DNA of 64,000 nt, from assembly GCA_001574975.1 (NCBI GenBank), contig KQ965850.1, positions 62,001 to 126,000 on the forward strand, given 5' to 3'. Position numbers and translations under genes: made by a program. Positions 22,761 through 35,179 of this stretch are shown one piece after another. Below the pieces are notes generated by a model. It was not told the origin of the DNA. It did no database searches and saw only the letters and a list, made by a program, of their open reading frames with translations. This DNA comes from Gonapodya prolifera JEL478 (lineage: Eukaryota > Monoblepharomycota > Monoblepharidomycetes > Monoblepharidales > Gonapodyaceae). Positions within the stretch are counted from its first letter, which is position 1. Each line of letters begins with the position of its first letter.

Positions 22761-22870
22761 CCACGAGGATTCTCGGAGATTTTGCCCCATCACGGCAGAA
22801 CTCTCCCTTCATCCAACCACACTCTCGCAGCCATCACCTCGCATCCATCACTCGCATCCACCGCCCGACG

Positions 22871-24520
22871 ATGCGATCCATCCCCGACGCCCCGCGCCCT
22901 TCCTCCTCGCACCGATCGCACATTCTGACCAACTCGTCGGCGTCGCGGGTGCTCTTCGCACGCACGCTGTCGCTCCTGCACCCCAGCAACACCAGCACCG
23001 CATCCGCATCCGCATCCCCCGCGACGACATCATCGCTGAGCGCGCATCCGCCCCTCGCCGTGCCCTCGCCTGGCCACGCACCCCGCCCGCGCTCTCAGCA
23101 CCGGCAGCTGCAGATCGAGGCGCTGCTGGGAATTTCGCGGCGGTTCGCGGATATGCAGGCTGTGCACAGCACGCGGATTACGGAGCGAGAGCGGGAAAGG
23201 GGATCGGGTGCGGCCAGGGACAGGGACAGGGCCCAGGACACGGCCGCAGCACCCAGACTGGACGTGTCGCGGTTCGAGTTCTCGCTGCCCTCGACGTCGA
23301 CGGCGCAATCGTCATCTCAGCCGTCGCTCGGCGCGCCCCGCGACTCGCCCTCCGCCGTCTCGCCCTCCGACGCATCATCATCCCCCGTCCTGCGGCTCTC
23401 GTGCGCGCAATGCGGTCGCGTCGTGTGTGCGGCGGCAGCAGGTGTCAGACACAGTGACAGGAGCGTGGCCATGACCGCGGTGGCGGCGGCGATGGGGACG
23501 GCAGGGTGGACGTGGGATGCCAAAAACGACAGCATTGCATGTTTTGCGACGGACGAGGAGCCCGGCGGGTGAGTGTCCTGGCGAGTGACGGAGGCTTCCG
23601 AGCGACAGTGAGGACTCCGAGGCCTAAGTGCGTTGATAGTGTGACACGAACACATGGACGAATGCCAATGTCAGGATGCGCGCAAATGTTCACTCTCCCA
23701 ATCTTGTTCTTCTTCCCCTCTTCCCCCGCATTGATATTGTAGCCTCCTCCTCCTCCCGCATCACCTTCCCACAAATCCAACAGAACCCACACGACCGTCT
23801 TCTTCCTCCTCATCCACGCTGTCGCCCGGCTGCCAATGCACCGTTCGTGAAGCTGCGTGTCTCGGATGGTGCGTTGTTCTTGTCCTCCTGCAATCCATCC
23901 TTGTCGTCAACTCACCTTCCATCCTCTCATCCGCTTTCCCTCTACCTCCCTTACATCCCCACCCCACCCCCCCACCCCCCCCGCCAGCGGCACATCCATC
24001 GCCCGCCACATCGTCTCCCCGTGCTCATCCTGCGCCTCCGCGTCCTCCTCGACCGGCGGCGTGCGGGGCATTCGCGGGTTCCGCGCCGCAGGAAATTCCG
24101 AGATGAGACTCGGGAATGGCTCGATGGCGAGAGGGTGGCGATGGTGCGTGGTGGTGTTCTTGCACTTGTCTCTGCTCGCTTGTTGCAGACTCGCTCACCG
24201 TGCATCCCCATCCCCCACACACCCCACACAACACCCTCAGGTTCTTCCCCCCACCCACAGTCCACCCATCCGACCTCCTCCACCCACACCACCCCCGCCT
24301 TATCACGTGGGCCGACCTTCGCGCCGCGCGGTGCGGTCAAACTCACGTCCCCGGGGACGGTGGCAGTGGCGCGCAGGGCGCGGCGGCGGCGGCTGGTTTC
24401 ACGTTTCCCGACACAGGGGCCGGAGTCGATGGGCTAGGACTCGTGTGGGACGGGATGGTGAAGGATGGTGGGGAGGGTGCGGCCGGGAAGGGGTGGAAGG
24501 GTGAGGGTGGGTGGCGATGA
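22871..24520 (+). CDS. FAM72: FAM72-like zinc-binding protein with long disordered N-terminus
   Basis: Four exons, 22871-23568, 23743-23868, 23988-24143 and 24241-24520, give 419 residues. The first 170 are Ser/Ala/Pro-rich. The conserved core then shows LRLSCAQCGRVVC, a CFATDEEP block like the family's (L)(F/Y)STDxPP, CQCTVREAACLG joined across an intron to CGTSIARHIVSPCSSC, and a late RLITWADL. This order of CxxC, CxCxxxxxxCLGCG and PCxxC matches the FAM72 fold. In vertebrates FAM72A binds the uracil glycosylase UNG2; whether that holds in fungi is unknown. The C-terminal 90 residues are Gly/Ala-rich and specific to this gene. Splices are coherent in phase. Confidence 0.72.
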
Positions 24521-25117
24521 GGTGTGGTGCGGTCGGTGGGTTGTGGGTGGGTTGTGGTGGGTGGGAGACTGGGACTTGGAAAGGAGAAAAGACGGCGAAG
24601 AAGTGCGGTGCAGTGCCGGCATACCATACAACGTGGGAGATGAGCATTCGTAACCTCAATACAAAACCAAGAGAAGTGACGTAGAACAAGAATAAGAATG
24701 GCGTGGCAGCTTTGAAACAAGGAAAGGATATGAAAGGAAAAGCAAAGGAAAGGAAACGGAAAGCTCTCTTCATGCATTCACATGAAAAAATAGACGAATG
24801 GAAAATTGGGAAAATATGCAATGTCACTTTTGCTCAAACCTCAAAACTCAAACAGGACAACTGATTATTTCGAAGTCTGAAAAGAAACGTTGCTCTGTGT
24901 CCCGGAAACTAAATCACTTTCAGAAGGTGGGGAAAATCGTGAGCATGTACCGTCGTCAACCATTCGGAGCAGTGTGTTCTATTCACACACCGGGTAGGTA
25001 CTTTTTTTTCTGGAGTGCAACCACAGAGTACACCACGACCTCTACAATAATTCAAGGCCCTTGAAATAATTTATTGTTTCGTGCCATGCAAGAGTCCATA
25101 TCCCTCCACAACCCACT
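24521..25117. other. Intergenic region
   Basis: These 597 bases lie between two convergent genes. The sequence is A-rich around 24,650-24,800. No gene is seen. Confidence 0.5.
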
Positions 25118-26701
25118 TCACGCCTTGACACCATCGACGGCTCCCTGCGCCTGTGGCGAAAACCTCCACACGACCGCGGCCACCAGGACCAACAAAATTG
25201 TATTCAGCGAGCTCGCCATCGGAAACGCCGTCACGAACGCCGCAAACACATCGCGGCTCCCGCACACGTAGCATCTATACACGTTCTGCGTCGCCAGGTA
25301 CGTCTGCACCTCTGCCGTCAGCGTGTCGGCGATGGGGCCCGAGGGCACGGGGAGCGTGGAGGTCACGTCACGCACGGCCGCTTCCATGAGGCCGTACACG
25401 TCGTCCACGGAGGACGACGCCAGCCCCGATTGCGTGCTGGGCTGCCGCCGGTATTCGGTGTTGCCCAGAACGTAGTTAAGCAAAGAGCGGTAGTTCCAGG
25501 CGCGCCCGTCGTCGTAGATGAGGATGGAGAGGGAGAAGGAGCGGACTGTACGGTATGGTAGGGGTGTGGGAGTTGTGGTGAACCCAATCCCACGAGGTAC
25601 AAGGGTGAGGTGGAGGAGAAAACTTACCGACTGCCGTATATTCGACCACTGCGGCAGACCCTGGTGTCTCAAGATTGTACGCCATTCGATCTATCAGGTT
25701 AGTCCAAGTCCAAGTCGGGGCGGACGTTCGTTGAGTGCACCACCAAGATCTCACGCTTCAACCACACTCACCAATCCCCGCACTAATAACGTCAAAGAAC
25801 GTCGTATTCTGCTGGGTCGCCTGGATCCCTTGCAGACTCGACGAGCTGAATATCCCCCCACCGACGTTGGACGTTGCCGGGAGAGCACCTGTAGCAAAGA
25901 CGGTGACGTTGACCCCGCCGCACACCATTTTCGGGTAGCTGTATTGAAGGGGGGAGCCCACTTGGTACTGCCGTGCAAAAGATTGTCAGTTGCTTGACTT
26001 CGTGTGTAATACACCAGAAAGATAACTTGGTATCGAGCATCCCCTCACGGCTTGACTCCTCGATCAGTGCAATTGCACTTTGTCCTTAAACTCGCTCTTC
26101 CGGTCTTTGGCCTCTGTCGCTCGACGGCCTCAGTCAGTAGACCTCGCCTTACTCACGTTAAACGAAACCACACTGCCCTTCAACGACTTTGGATTGGTGA
26201 CATTCTTGACGGGATCCCAGGACAAGAAATCGAAATGGTCGTAGATGATCTGACACGTCTTGCCGTTTGCCCAAAAGTCCTCGAGACCCCTGCCGGTGTA
26301 TGCATACTTGACGCGCACGTCGTTGCCCTGGGACACGATTCCCTTGGCGTAGGGGTTCTCCTGGCTCGTCACGTTGCCCTGGCTGAACCCGCACGTCTTG
26401 AGGGATGGGTCGTATCCCTAGAGTGTTGGCGGCATACTAAGCAAGATTGCAATTGCGACTGCACGAGTCCCCCCGATTCATAATTTACCCTCGTTTCCCA
26501 TCTGCAATTCTGGTAAAAGAACGCCCATAGCATGAGCCCCGCAAATGTCCCACCTAGAATCGCGCCATAGGCCAGCGTAATGATCCACAGCACATCTGGC
26601 TTGGTGCCCGGGACGGCCACGTTTGGATCGCCATACTGCCGCCTCAGCTTCGTTGTGATCCAGGAGCCAAGTCCGCGCTTTGTGGAATCGATGATGCCCA
26701 T
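25118..26701 (-). CDS. Membrane protein with N- and C-terminal helices, unrecognised
   Basis: Five exons, 26489-26701, 26157-26417, 25772-25967, 25628-25690 and 25118-25545, join in phase to 386 residues. A basic N-terminal segment of about 35 residues leads into a helix (VLWIITLAYGAILGGTFAGL). About 270 residues follow with several NxS/T sites and Cys (KTCGFSQGNV, MVCGGVNVTVF, YRCYVCGSRD), so they are probably extracytoplasmic. A second helix (NTILLVLVAAVVWRFS) ends the chain. The layout suggests a receptor- or channel-like protein with a large outer loop, but no family signature is recognised. Only about 850 bases upstream lies another multi-pass protein on the same strand. Confidence 0.75.
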
Positions 26702-27549
26702 GGAAATGCAGAAGAAAGAAAGGAGAGCGTGCGGTTTATCCGTCTCCGATGAAGGGCGGCAGAGGGCGGTGCGGCTGTGTCGTCTCTCCCTGGATGAACC
26801 TGCGCGAAAGGCGAGAGTGCGTGGAGCCGCGACAGAAGCAACGTGCGCAGAATGCTCAAAAAAAAGAAAGAGTGCAGGCGGGGGCGGGTCGCGTCACTAG
26901 GGCGTAATATATGTGGCACTATATTGGGCACCCCATGCCGCACCGAGCGGGATATATTGGGCTCCATGGTCACCGCCACTGGCTGTCCCCGCAAAATATT
27001 AAAGGGTCTCGCACGCGCCACCTGCCGCCCCGTCGGAGAGAGCCGAAGAGTGCGACGCGCTGTCTCCACCTCAGGATGTACTACTACGTCGTTCCTGCGA
27101 AGTCACCCCCTCATTCCATCCCGTGTCCCGTCCCTGTTCCCTCATCCCTTTCTCACCACAATCAATGAAAGACTGGAGAGCAACATTGCTGCCGACACGC
27201 TCATGTTATTGTTGCTGAACGTCATTCAGTCGGTTTGACACATTGTTTGCGGTCGGCGTGTCTCTTCATTATGGATTAGTATACAGACACGTGCTGCAAC
27301 TATGATTTAGATACGGTCAAACCACCGTGACGTCGATCAAAACTTAATTAAGGCGAAAAAACGGGTAATGGCGAGTCCATCCAAGGCAAATCTCGTGGAG
27401 CCGAATGTGTACTCATTGCCGCGCAAGCTTCCGCTAGAGGCTAATATTCGTGGTCTTATCGGGGAAGGAGGGAAGAGAGGCCTCCGCTGTACAGAAACAC
27501 TTGCTTTCGAGCGTGTCCATCTGCTCAGCGAGTCCACACTGGAGCGCAC
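26702..27549. other. Intergenic region
   Basis: These 848 bases hold no supported gene. There is a short A-rich stretch at about 26,855 and T/C-rich sequence near 27,130. The promoter of the downstream minus-strand gene should lie at its left end. Confidence 0.5.
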
Positions 27550-29441
27550 TCATTCCAGCGCCCACCCGTTTCCCCTTTCCGTATCCTTTTCGACGCCATC
27601 ATCGCCCTTTCCACCCTCCTTTTCCCCTTTTCCCGTTCCCGCCGCCGCCGCCGCCGCCGCCACCGCTCCAGCCCCGCACCCGCACCCGCGATCCACATAC
27701 TCCTTCAGCCCACGTCCAAAATTAGACGCGCACACGGCCCCAGTGACGATGATGGCTCCCGTGATGAAGATGTTGAAGATGCAGAAGAAGGTGCCCGCGT
27801 CACGGACGAGGAAGAAGGTGTCGTAGGTGAAGGTGGCGGGGCGGGGCCACATCTGTGAGGGGGGGGTGAGATTATTTCGACAGATGCCATGATTTGACTT
27901 CGACATGAATCCTCCTCAAGTAGGTGATATCCACAGATGTCATGATCGACTTTGTCACGAATCCGGATACCCCAAAAAGATTTCCACAGATCTCTTCTCG
28001 ACTTTGCCATGAAACCCCCTTCACCTCTTCATGACACACTCACCGTTGCCAACTGCATTATCGTCACCACCTCAAATGCCACGCCAACCACGAGGAATGC
28101 CACAACGGGCGCAAAGTACTCCTTCTGCGATCCCCATGACAGCCCGAGGAGGCTCGCAGCGTACAATGCGTACACTGCGACGGTCCCGTCCAGAAACGGG
28201 GTGGTGTATGACCACACGCCGTGCGAGCAGAGGTAGAATCCGGCCAGGAAGGCGAAGTAGATGGATACTTTGATTTCGACGGTGAGGAATGTGAATGCAC
28301 TAGGCGATTACGAGAGTTACATAATACTGCCGTCGCCCGGTCCCACGAACTCACCAAGCTCACCTATATCTGAACCTCATTGCTCGATCGGCTCCAATCT
28401 TCTTAAACGCCTTCCACTTGACCTCGAGCCACACCCACCTCAGCATCGCGAGCTGGCCCACCAGCTGCACGGCACAAATGGCGCACGCCACGACCTGCAT
28501 CGCGTCGATGCTGTGGCCCCAGGCCGAAACGAAATCCATGGAGTCCGCGTGTACGGACGAAAGGTACCGCGCGTACCACAGTGTTGGGTCCACGGGAAAG
28601 GAAGGGTTGCCGAGGAGGACGATCTTGCATAGGTCCGTGTCGGTGGTTGCGGATGCGATGGTGGAGGCGAAGACGACGGCGGAGAAGAAGATGGCTCCGA
28701 AAACCTAGGTTGGGTGTGAGTTTTTCGATAAGCATGCCGGCGACGAAAGAGCACCGCACCGTCGTGCACCTGCACGTGCAGGTTGCCAAACCTACTTCGA
28801 ATATGTTTTCGTTCCGGACAGCGCTCGTAGTCAGGAGCATTGCATACACGGCCGCGATAATCGTCCCTCCTCCGAGCACGTTTTCATGTGGGGAGAAGTC
28901 TGTCCCACGAAAAACGAAACACGCCAGGTTGCAGGTTACATGTAACTGTCGTCAACAACCAAAACCCCAGACCCAACTCACACCCAACCGACTGCGAAAT
29001 CTGCCACGCCACGAGCGCGATCTCGACACACCCCGTCAGAGCCGTCCACGCAACAAACGCGACGGACCAGCGGCCCCTGTGCACGATGTACTTGTGCGCC
29101 CGCCGCGACCACGTACGGCTGGGGTGCGACTTGGTGTCGGCAGCGAGGGTCGGGGTAGATCCTGACGAGGCGTAGGCTGTCGTGCCACCCCACAAGTCGT
29201 CCGAGGCTGAGGCCGAGACAGACGCGGACGTGGTCGCTGACGTTGTCTGCCGCGCGACTGAGACGCCATCCACTTGCATGGTGGAGCTGGATGTGGATGC
29301 TGAGGGGGGGGCGGACGTAAGGGAAAGCAAGAGCGGTGGCGGAGGTGCTTGAATTATGGTGTCGCGAGGGGTTGGCAGTGGCGGTTGGGCGGGTGGAAGT
29401 GGAATCGATTCATCCATTCCGTCCGTTCGTCCCGCCTGCAT
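27550..29441 (-). CDS. Multi-pass (about 7-8 helix) membrane protein, unrecognised
   Basis: Five exons, 28982-29441, 28796-28899, 28364-28704, 28044-28299 and 27550-27852, give 487 residues. A Pro/Ser/Thr-rich tail of about 125 residues precedes helices such as WSVAFVAWTALTGCVEIALV, GGGTIIAAVYAMLLTTSAV, VFGAIFFSAVVFASTIAS, VVACAICAVQLVGQLAMLRW, SIYFAFLAGFYLCSHGVW, PVVAFLVVGVAFEVVTIMQL and FFCIFNIFITGAIIVTGAV. A short conserved-looking loop WVWLEVKWKAF follows the fourth. The C-terminus has an alanine run encoded by a GCC repeat and is charged. Helix number fits a seven-transmembrane receptor, but I see no diagnostic motif. All splice phases agree. Confidence 0.75.
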
Positions 29442-31195
29442 GTCAAGTTTAAGGTCTTTTCGCGGCCGATGGTATTTTTGCTAAGATTTTTCCGCGACCC
29501 TGTTTCCAAAGGGAGTTTTGTCATTGTGACAGGTTCTTTGACAGGTATGTCAGGCTGCCCTGAGCTGCTTCTCCCGCTTTCTCCAAAGAATGCAGCGAGC
29601 AGCGCAAGATCGCCGAAATACGAGTTTTGCAGTGGGCCGAAGGGACCGAAAGGAAAAGGGAGAAAGGAAGAAGAATTTGATCACCCCCTTGCGGCCTGAC
29701 CACAGATGGTAAGACCAATACAACAGTCCTTCCAACACAGCGCTTGCTCGATGGAACTCGCGCGCCAGGAACTTCAGTGGAGTAAATAGAGACCGTCGCC
29801 TTCGAAGGTACGTTGAGAGGCACCCGCTGTTATTCGGTTGATACGCCGAACGGATGGAACGGAAGGGAGAGGCGGCAGAGGGGAGCGCGACCGACGGGCA
29901 GCAACTAGCAACAATTCTGGCGAAGGACGGTAATAGCCCCAACTGATCTCCAATGGGCCAGGGCACTCCCGTCAACCCTGGTAGAGTTAACATCAAAGCC
30001 TGCGGCTCGCGAAAGATGAAGCGGCACAAAATTATGGAGAGCATGGCGGAGAGCTGAGGAGGAACGCCTGTGGTCCCGAGCCAGCGAAAGGTCGTGCGCT
30101 GCTGAACTGTCGGACTTTGGGGCTGGACGGGAAAGGCCTTGATCGAACTTGGCGGCTCAGAGAAGAGCATTCTCTGGGTGCAGGCAAGTTCAGCTGTGGC
30201 CGTCAGGAGCGGCCCCAGCTCGAATAGCATGGTATCAAGCGAGAGATGGTGTGCTTAGGCATGTTAAATGAGGAAAGCCGTGCACTGCTGAACGTTAGGA
30301 AGTCGAGCTGGATGCATATTTTCGGGGCGATCGTCGCGTCTCTTCTTTGCTTAGCCTTTATTGCACGATTCACGATGATTGGAAACTCACGTCTCGACGT
30401 ACCTTTTTAGGAGACTCCCCCCGCACATCTCCAGCGGAGCACCTGGTGCGATGAGTGCCTGCAGACACATATCTGTGCGTTCACGTCAAGGCCCGAAGTG
30501 GAAGAGAACGGTGTGTGGAGGAGCGTGATGGAGCACAGATATTGTATGTCGAGCTTGGCTGAACACAAATGCATTTGGTATCTGATGGTAGACGCCCTAT
30601 CTCGCTGCAACAACTTTCAATTCTGGGTTGTGATCTATGCCTGACTACTAGAGCACCAAAGTAAAATATACTACCTTTCATTGGTTTCAGATAGCCGTTG
30701 AAGACAATGTTGAAAGCTCAAAGAAGTTCCACCAAATTGCTTGCTCCTCACTTTTTGACCTCCAGCCAGATTCCAATAACGCAAACATAAAGGATCGATA
30801 CAGCGTACACCCCATAGCGCACCGTTCAGAGGGAAATTCAGGGTCACTGGAATGTGGTTGAGCCAAGCGAGAAATGTAAGTGATACGAGAAGAAAAATAG
30901 AATCGTCACTCACAAACTCTGCTTTCGCCCTTGTGGCTTTGTTCTTCGAGTAATGACTGCAGATGCTTCTCGAGTGTGGCATGCACACCCCACATCGTAG
31001 TGAGTTTTATCTTTCCCCACTATAGTAGGGGATTCGCCTCGAAGTTGGGTCTTCCTTCGCCTCTCCGCAGTGGGCCGGCATTCGCTCGATAGTAGAAGAC
31101 AGGCATATAGCCATCGCTATACCGAAAAACCCTGAGGGTTGCATATAACGCCGCAAGGATTGTAACGTATGACCAATTGAAATCGAAGTCGAGCA
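29442..31195. other. Unassigned region with weak coding hints on the minus strand
   Basis: An open minus-strand frame of 226 codons (29550-30230) contains hydrophobic stretches but no family motif. Around 30,730-30,900 short minus-strand frames read like membrane helices (IFLLVSLTFLAWL; then GIWLEVKK, similar to WVWLEVKW of the multi-pass protein at 27550). I cannot assemble these into one gene. It may hold a decayed relative of that protein. Confidence 0.3.
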
Positions 31196-31614
31196 TCAAA
31201 CCGCGGTAAGGAGGACCGTGCTATTCTTGACGTCCTCAAACTCGTCCACAGATTCATCGAGCCCAGGAAGAACATCCTCGACATCAAGAGACTTTGATCC
31301 AGGGTCTGGCTTCGGAGGCTCCACAAGGATGTCAACAAGCGGTAACGTTGGTTCGGATTCCGGTCCCCATTGAGCCAGACGCCAACTAGCCTCCGTGATC
31401 TCCTTCTCAAATATCCCGAGCAGCAATTCAAAGGCCTCAAAGAGGATGTTTTAGGTGTCATCTTGACGGCAAGGGGGGAAAGAAGTTGGTGACGTGTACC
31501 TCTTTATCGATTCCTCCCCATTTGCCTTCTTTATCTTCATACACAATAATAAAATACTCCAAGAATTTTGGGACAACAGTACCTAGTATATATTTCGAAC
31601 CACCATTATTATTA

Positions 31615-33267
31615 TCATCTCCTTCCTTTCCCTCTCCCTGTTCCTGACCCCGATGCCCCTCCAGCGACACCTTCCTTTCCCTCTGCCCTCCGCCTTCTCT
31701 GTTTGTCAATCCAGTCCGCCTGGTCAATCTTAACCAATGAAGAGCACGCACCGCCCAGTTGAAGAAGGTTGAGGATCTGCTTGAGAATACATATCGGAAG
31801 AGAGATGTACAACACCACAGTTGCGGCGGTGGCGACTATATTTATGAAGAAGTTGGAGGGGAGCATTAGCGGCAGCTATATGATGCCAGAAAACGGAAGG
31901 AAGACGACGAGTTGCAGGGTTCCAGAGAAAGTACAGGCGAAGACATCCCAAGATGCGTCATTAGGTCACTCAATCACCCAGAGAAATGGCAGAGGGTCAT
32001 CCGCTCAAGGAAATCATCCAATTCCGGAGTAACACATCGAAAAGCTAACTTCTGGATCTATGAGTTGAAGAACTCTCTTTTTGTCCGTTACGTTGACCTT
32101 TCTGTCCTACGGAACGCCTCATGCCGATACACTTTCCTTTCTCCTTTGTATCTCTTTTCCGTATCATCGATAGTCCTTCCATTCCTGTGTCCGAGTCTAG
32201 GCGACCACCCGTGGCTTCGCCTCTAAGCGCTGCAAACCCCATGTCACTATCAACTCACTCCACTCAACCTTTTCGTACCGTAGCATATACAGTACAACAA
32301 AGCACGCCTCGTTTCCAAAGCAGGTCCAGAAGAGCATCGCGCGAGAGGAGTAGTAGAGTCGGAGGAGGGGGTTGGCGGTCGAAGGGAGGGCTTTATGAGA
32401 CGCGGAACCTTGAGAAAGCGTACTAGAGCGGCGGAAGTGACGTTAATGGGGATAACGACAAGGAAATTTCTCCTTGCTCATGGGAGACAAGAGGAGAAAG
32501 AGTTGATACATACCTGTACATGTGCATGTAGTGGCTGCTGATGTCCAGCGAGATGAGCAACTGGAAAGCGATAGCCCAGTTGGGGTACGCGCCGGCCAGA
32601 TAGCAAAGGAGACATGTGGTGGTACATCGGTCGGTCACCATGTCCAGCACGGCCCCGAACTTGGTACCTGTTTCCAAGACGAAACAGGATGAATTCTTCC
32701 CTGGGAATATTCTTCTTCCTTGTGTGGTTGACTCACTCTGGTCGAACGCCCTTGCCGCCAGACCGTCCACGGCATCCAGGAGACAAGAAGTTGTGTAAAG
32801 GGTGGTCGCATAATGAGGATGCCACGGCATGAAATAAAGCGAAACGATCGCAAGAGCCACGCGGACGTATCCTGGATTGTGATTAGGGTTGTCAGTTCGT
32901 CTCAACCTCCAGGTCCGTGGAAGTCACCAACTTGCCAACACCCACCAATCAGATTCGGCAACCAGAGGTAGATGTTGGGAGGCGTTATGTCCTCTCGGCC
33001 TGAGATGTCGGCACTTTCTGTTGTTCCATAGGCTCTGGACCCTCCGTTCGCGTCGATGAGGGAATCGGTGTCACGCGAGGACGGCGAACCCGATTGACGG
33101 GACCTGGACGCGTCAGGAGACCCCCGCGTCATTGATGGCAGTGATTTGGAAGTTGGAAAGGGATTGTGTCCGGATTCGCGAGTTTCGTGGAAGGTGTAGG
33201 TCCAACCACAAGTCCGCAGTGCCGGTGTAGTGAACGGACGGGCGAGATCAGTTTTCGTACATAGCAT
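31615..33267 (-). CDS. PIS1: CDP-diacylglycerol-inositol 3-phosphatidyltransferase (phosphatidylinositol synthase)
   Basis: Five exons, 32946-33267, 32737-32871, 32514-32667, 32259-32422 and 31615-31835, give 331 residues. The CDP-alcohol phosphotransferase motif is complete across a splice junction: DAVDGLAARAFDQ, then TKFGAVLDMVTDR. Other family blocks are IYLWLPNLIGYVRV, SSHYMHMY, NPLLRLYYSSR, CFGNEACFVVLYML and LPICILKQILNLLQL. It makes phosphatidylinositol at the ER. The first 95 residues are an unusual Ser-rich extension; yeast and human enzymes are about 215-220 residues. A GTGTCG donor in the last exon could instead join two downstream segments (about 31,480-31,575 and 31,196-31,428), replacing the short basic tail by an acidic one of about 135 residues. 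Confidence 0.9.
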
Positions 33268-33373
33268 GTTTGATAAATATGCAATGTACTGTTGCAAAAC
33301 GGGAAAATTTATAAGAACAGTTTTGTGATCTTTTGTGTAAACATTCTCATTTTACTTGTGGTCATCACATCCG

Positions 33374-35044
33374 TCAGCGCCCCTTGCGAGGCTTATCGCT
33401 CAACAGCAGCTCGTGGCTCCCCAGCGGTGTTGTCCGCTCTGAAATGAGCCCTTCGTCCATGTCCATATCAAACACGTGGTGTTCTTCCAGATCCTCCGGT
33501 CCGCGAACACCTCCGGGCGTAAGCGGCGACCGTCTGACCAGATCGACGTCAGCGAAGGCGTCCGTGAAAGATTCAATTTTCTTGTAAGCTCGCTTGGCCG
33601 CACGATATTGATGGAGCTGATGGACTTGGGACGGGGCCTCGGTCACTGTTGAGTCGCAAGGGTAGTTAAGCGCCAGGTGGAAAATGCCTTATGGAACGGC
33701 TCACCATCCTCGATAATGTCCGTGACGTTTATGGTGTCTTTAATTCCGGTCCACAGCCTCGTCCTGCTTTCGTCCTGCACAAAGTCTTTGTACCCAAATG
33801 CTTTGACGTGCACTGTAGTGTGGGAAGACCGAAGGTTACACTTGGGCGGGCCCCCGTCTCATCCAGCATTGTACAACTCACAAAATGCCGCTACGACCAT
33901 TTCGGCGCACACTAAGAAGCTCTGGACAGCGTCCGCAAACGTCTCTGACGAAACCCCCATCCACGCAGGAAGGGTCAGGAGGCCGTATGCGTTAAGAATA
34001 CTGAGGATGAGAGACTGCCAGTAGCTTCAAGAGAAATTTTAAAGGGGTTTCCCGTTAGATGAGGGTGAGAACACAAATTGCGCTGCAACTGTAGTTCACC
34101 TGAAAAAGATGACGAATTTTATCGCGAGGAACTTGTACAAGGGCCGGTAAGAAGAGAGTTCGTCATGGCACACAGTATAGAATATCAAAAGGGCATACTG
34201 AAATGGGAGCACAGGTTGCGATATAGTGATGTTGTGAGGAACCCAGATGGAACGTACCAGAGCAATACTGCAGCTAATGAAATTTATCGAGCCAATCCAA
34301 AAAGAAGGCCCAGTGATCGACGAGTCCTCGCAGAGGAGGCCGTACGACTCCAACGCGAGGCTTATAATTGTTAGCAAGACTTTTACGACTGCGTACTGTA
34401 GTGTTGTGAGCTGACAGTTTAAAAGAAACGCGTGTCCGCGTGGAGAGTACTTTATGAAACCGAAAGGGAATGGGTACCCGAAGTCTGGTTTTTGGCGGAG
34501 TCGGCTATGCTGGACCTCGTACGTAGGGCCGAGGTAATGGAGCATGAGGGTGTAAAAGCTGTAGAGAACGAAAGCCTCATACGAGTCGCGAGCGAGGGCT
34601 AGGTACGCGGAGTACCAAGGCTTAGTGGAGTGGGTGAGTGAACAGAATGATGTGCGACGAAAGATCAACTCACCAGACGAAATTCCATACTTGAAATAAT
34701 GGAATAAATCGGTACCATAAGAAGGATTCTCACAATGTACCGTTGATAGAATGGCTCGTGGTAGTTTTGGAAGTGTCGCCACTGGACGGGATGCGAAGAG
34801 TGAACACACTCATGAATGAGAACGAGATGCGAGTCGCCCACTCACAATGAGATAAAAACTCATTCCTGTCGCCCAGACTGCAAAAATGATTGTGACAATC
34901 CATAGTCCGACATGCACCTTGTATCTGCGAAGGAACATGGACGTCCAGCGATATCCAGCGATCATCACCAGAGACATACGTGAGACCACCGGGATCCGTT
35001 GCGAATGGATCCGGATGTGAAGTGCAGTCTGTGCTGTTGATCAT
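33374..35044 (-). CDS. TMEM184/Ost-alpha family transporter-like protein
   Basis: Eight exons, 34980-35044, 34846-34924, 34674-34781, 34258-34620, 34100-34197, 33882-34024, 33705-33812 and 33374-33645, give 411 residues. Family landmarks are in order: HFQNYHEPFYQRYIVRILLM, VPIYSIISSMEF, RDSYEAFVLYSFYTLMLHYL, NCQLTTLQYAVVKVLLTIIS, FLAIKFVIFFSYWQSLILSI and a late FADAVQSFLVCAEMVVAAF. About seven helices are expected, followed by a charged cytosolic tail. The family includes organic solute transporter alpha and endomembrane TMEM184 proteins; the substrate cannot be told. The start at 35044 is the first ATG that gives a short hydrophilic N-terminus with an NxT site. It diverges from the sulfurtransferase gene across 135 bases. 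Confidence 0.88.
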
Positions 35045-35179
35045 TCGAGTTGATGGAGGGGAAGAGAGGGAGCTCAGAGCACACTCATCCAAAGCCACTA
35101 TGGGGCCGCAGCAACCTCACCTGAATTTTTCGAGCGACATCCACCTTCGCAATAAAAGCGCCAGGAGGGATCCGGTGCC
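35045..35179. promoter_or_regulatory. Short bidirectional promoter
   Basis: Only 135 bases lie between the divergent start codons of the TMEM184-like gene and the first sulfurtransferase. Confidence 0.45.

Noticed and set aside
29550-30230. Calling the 226-codon minus frame a gene
   Set aside because: No motif, splice support or composition signal beyond being open; listed as unassigned.
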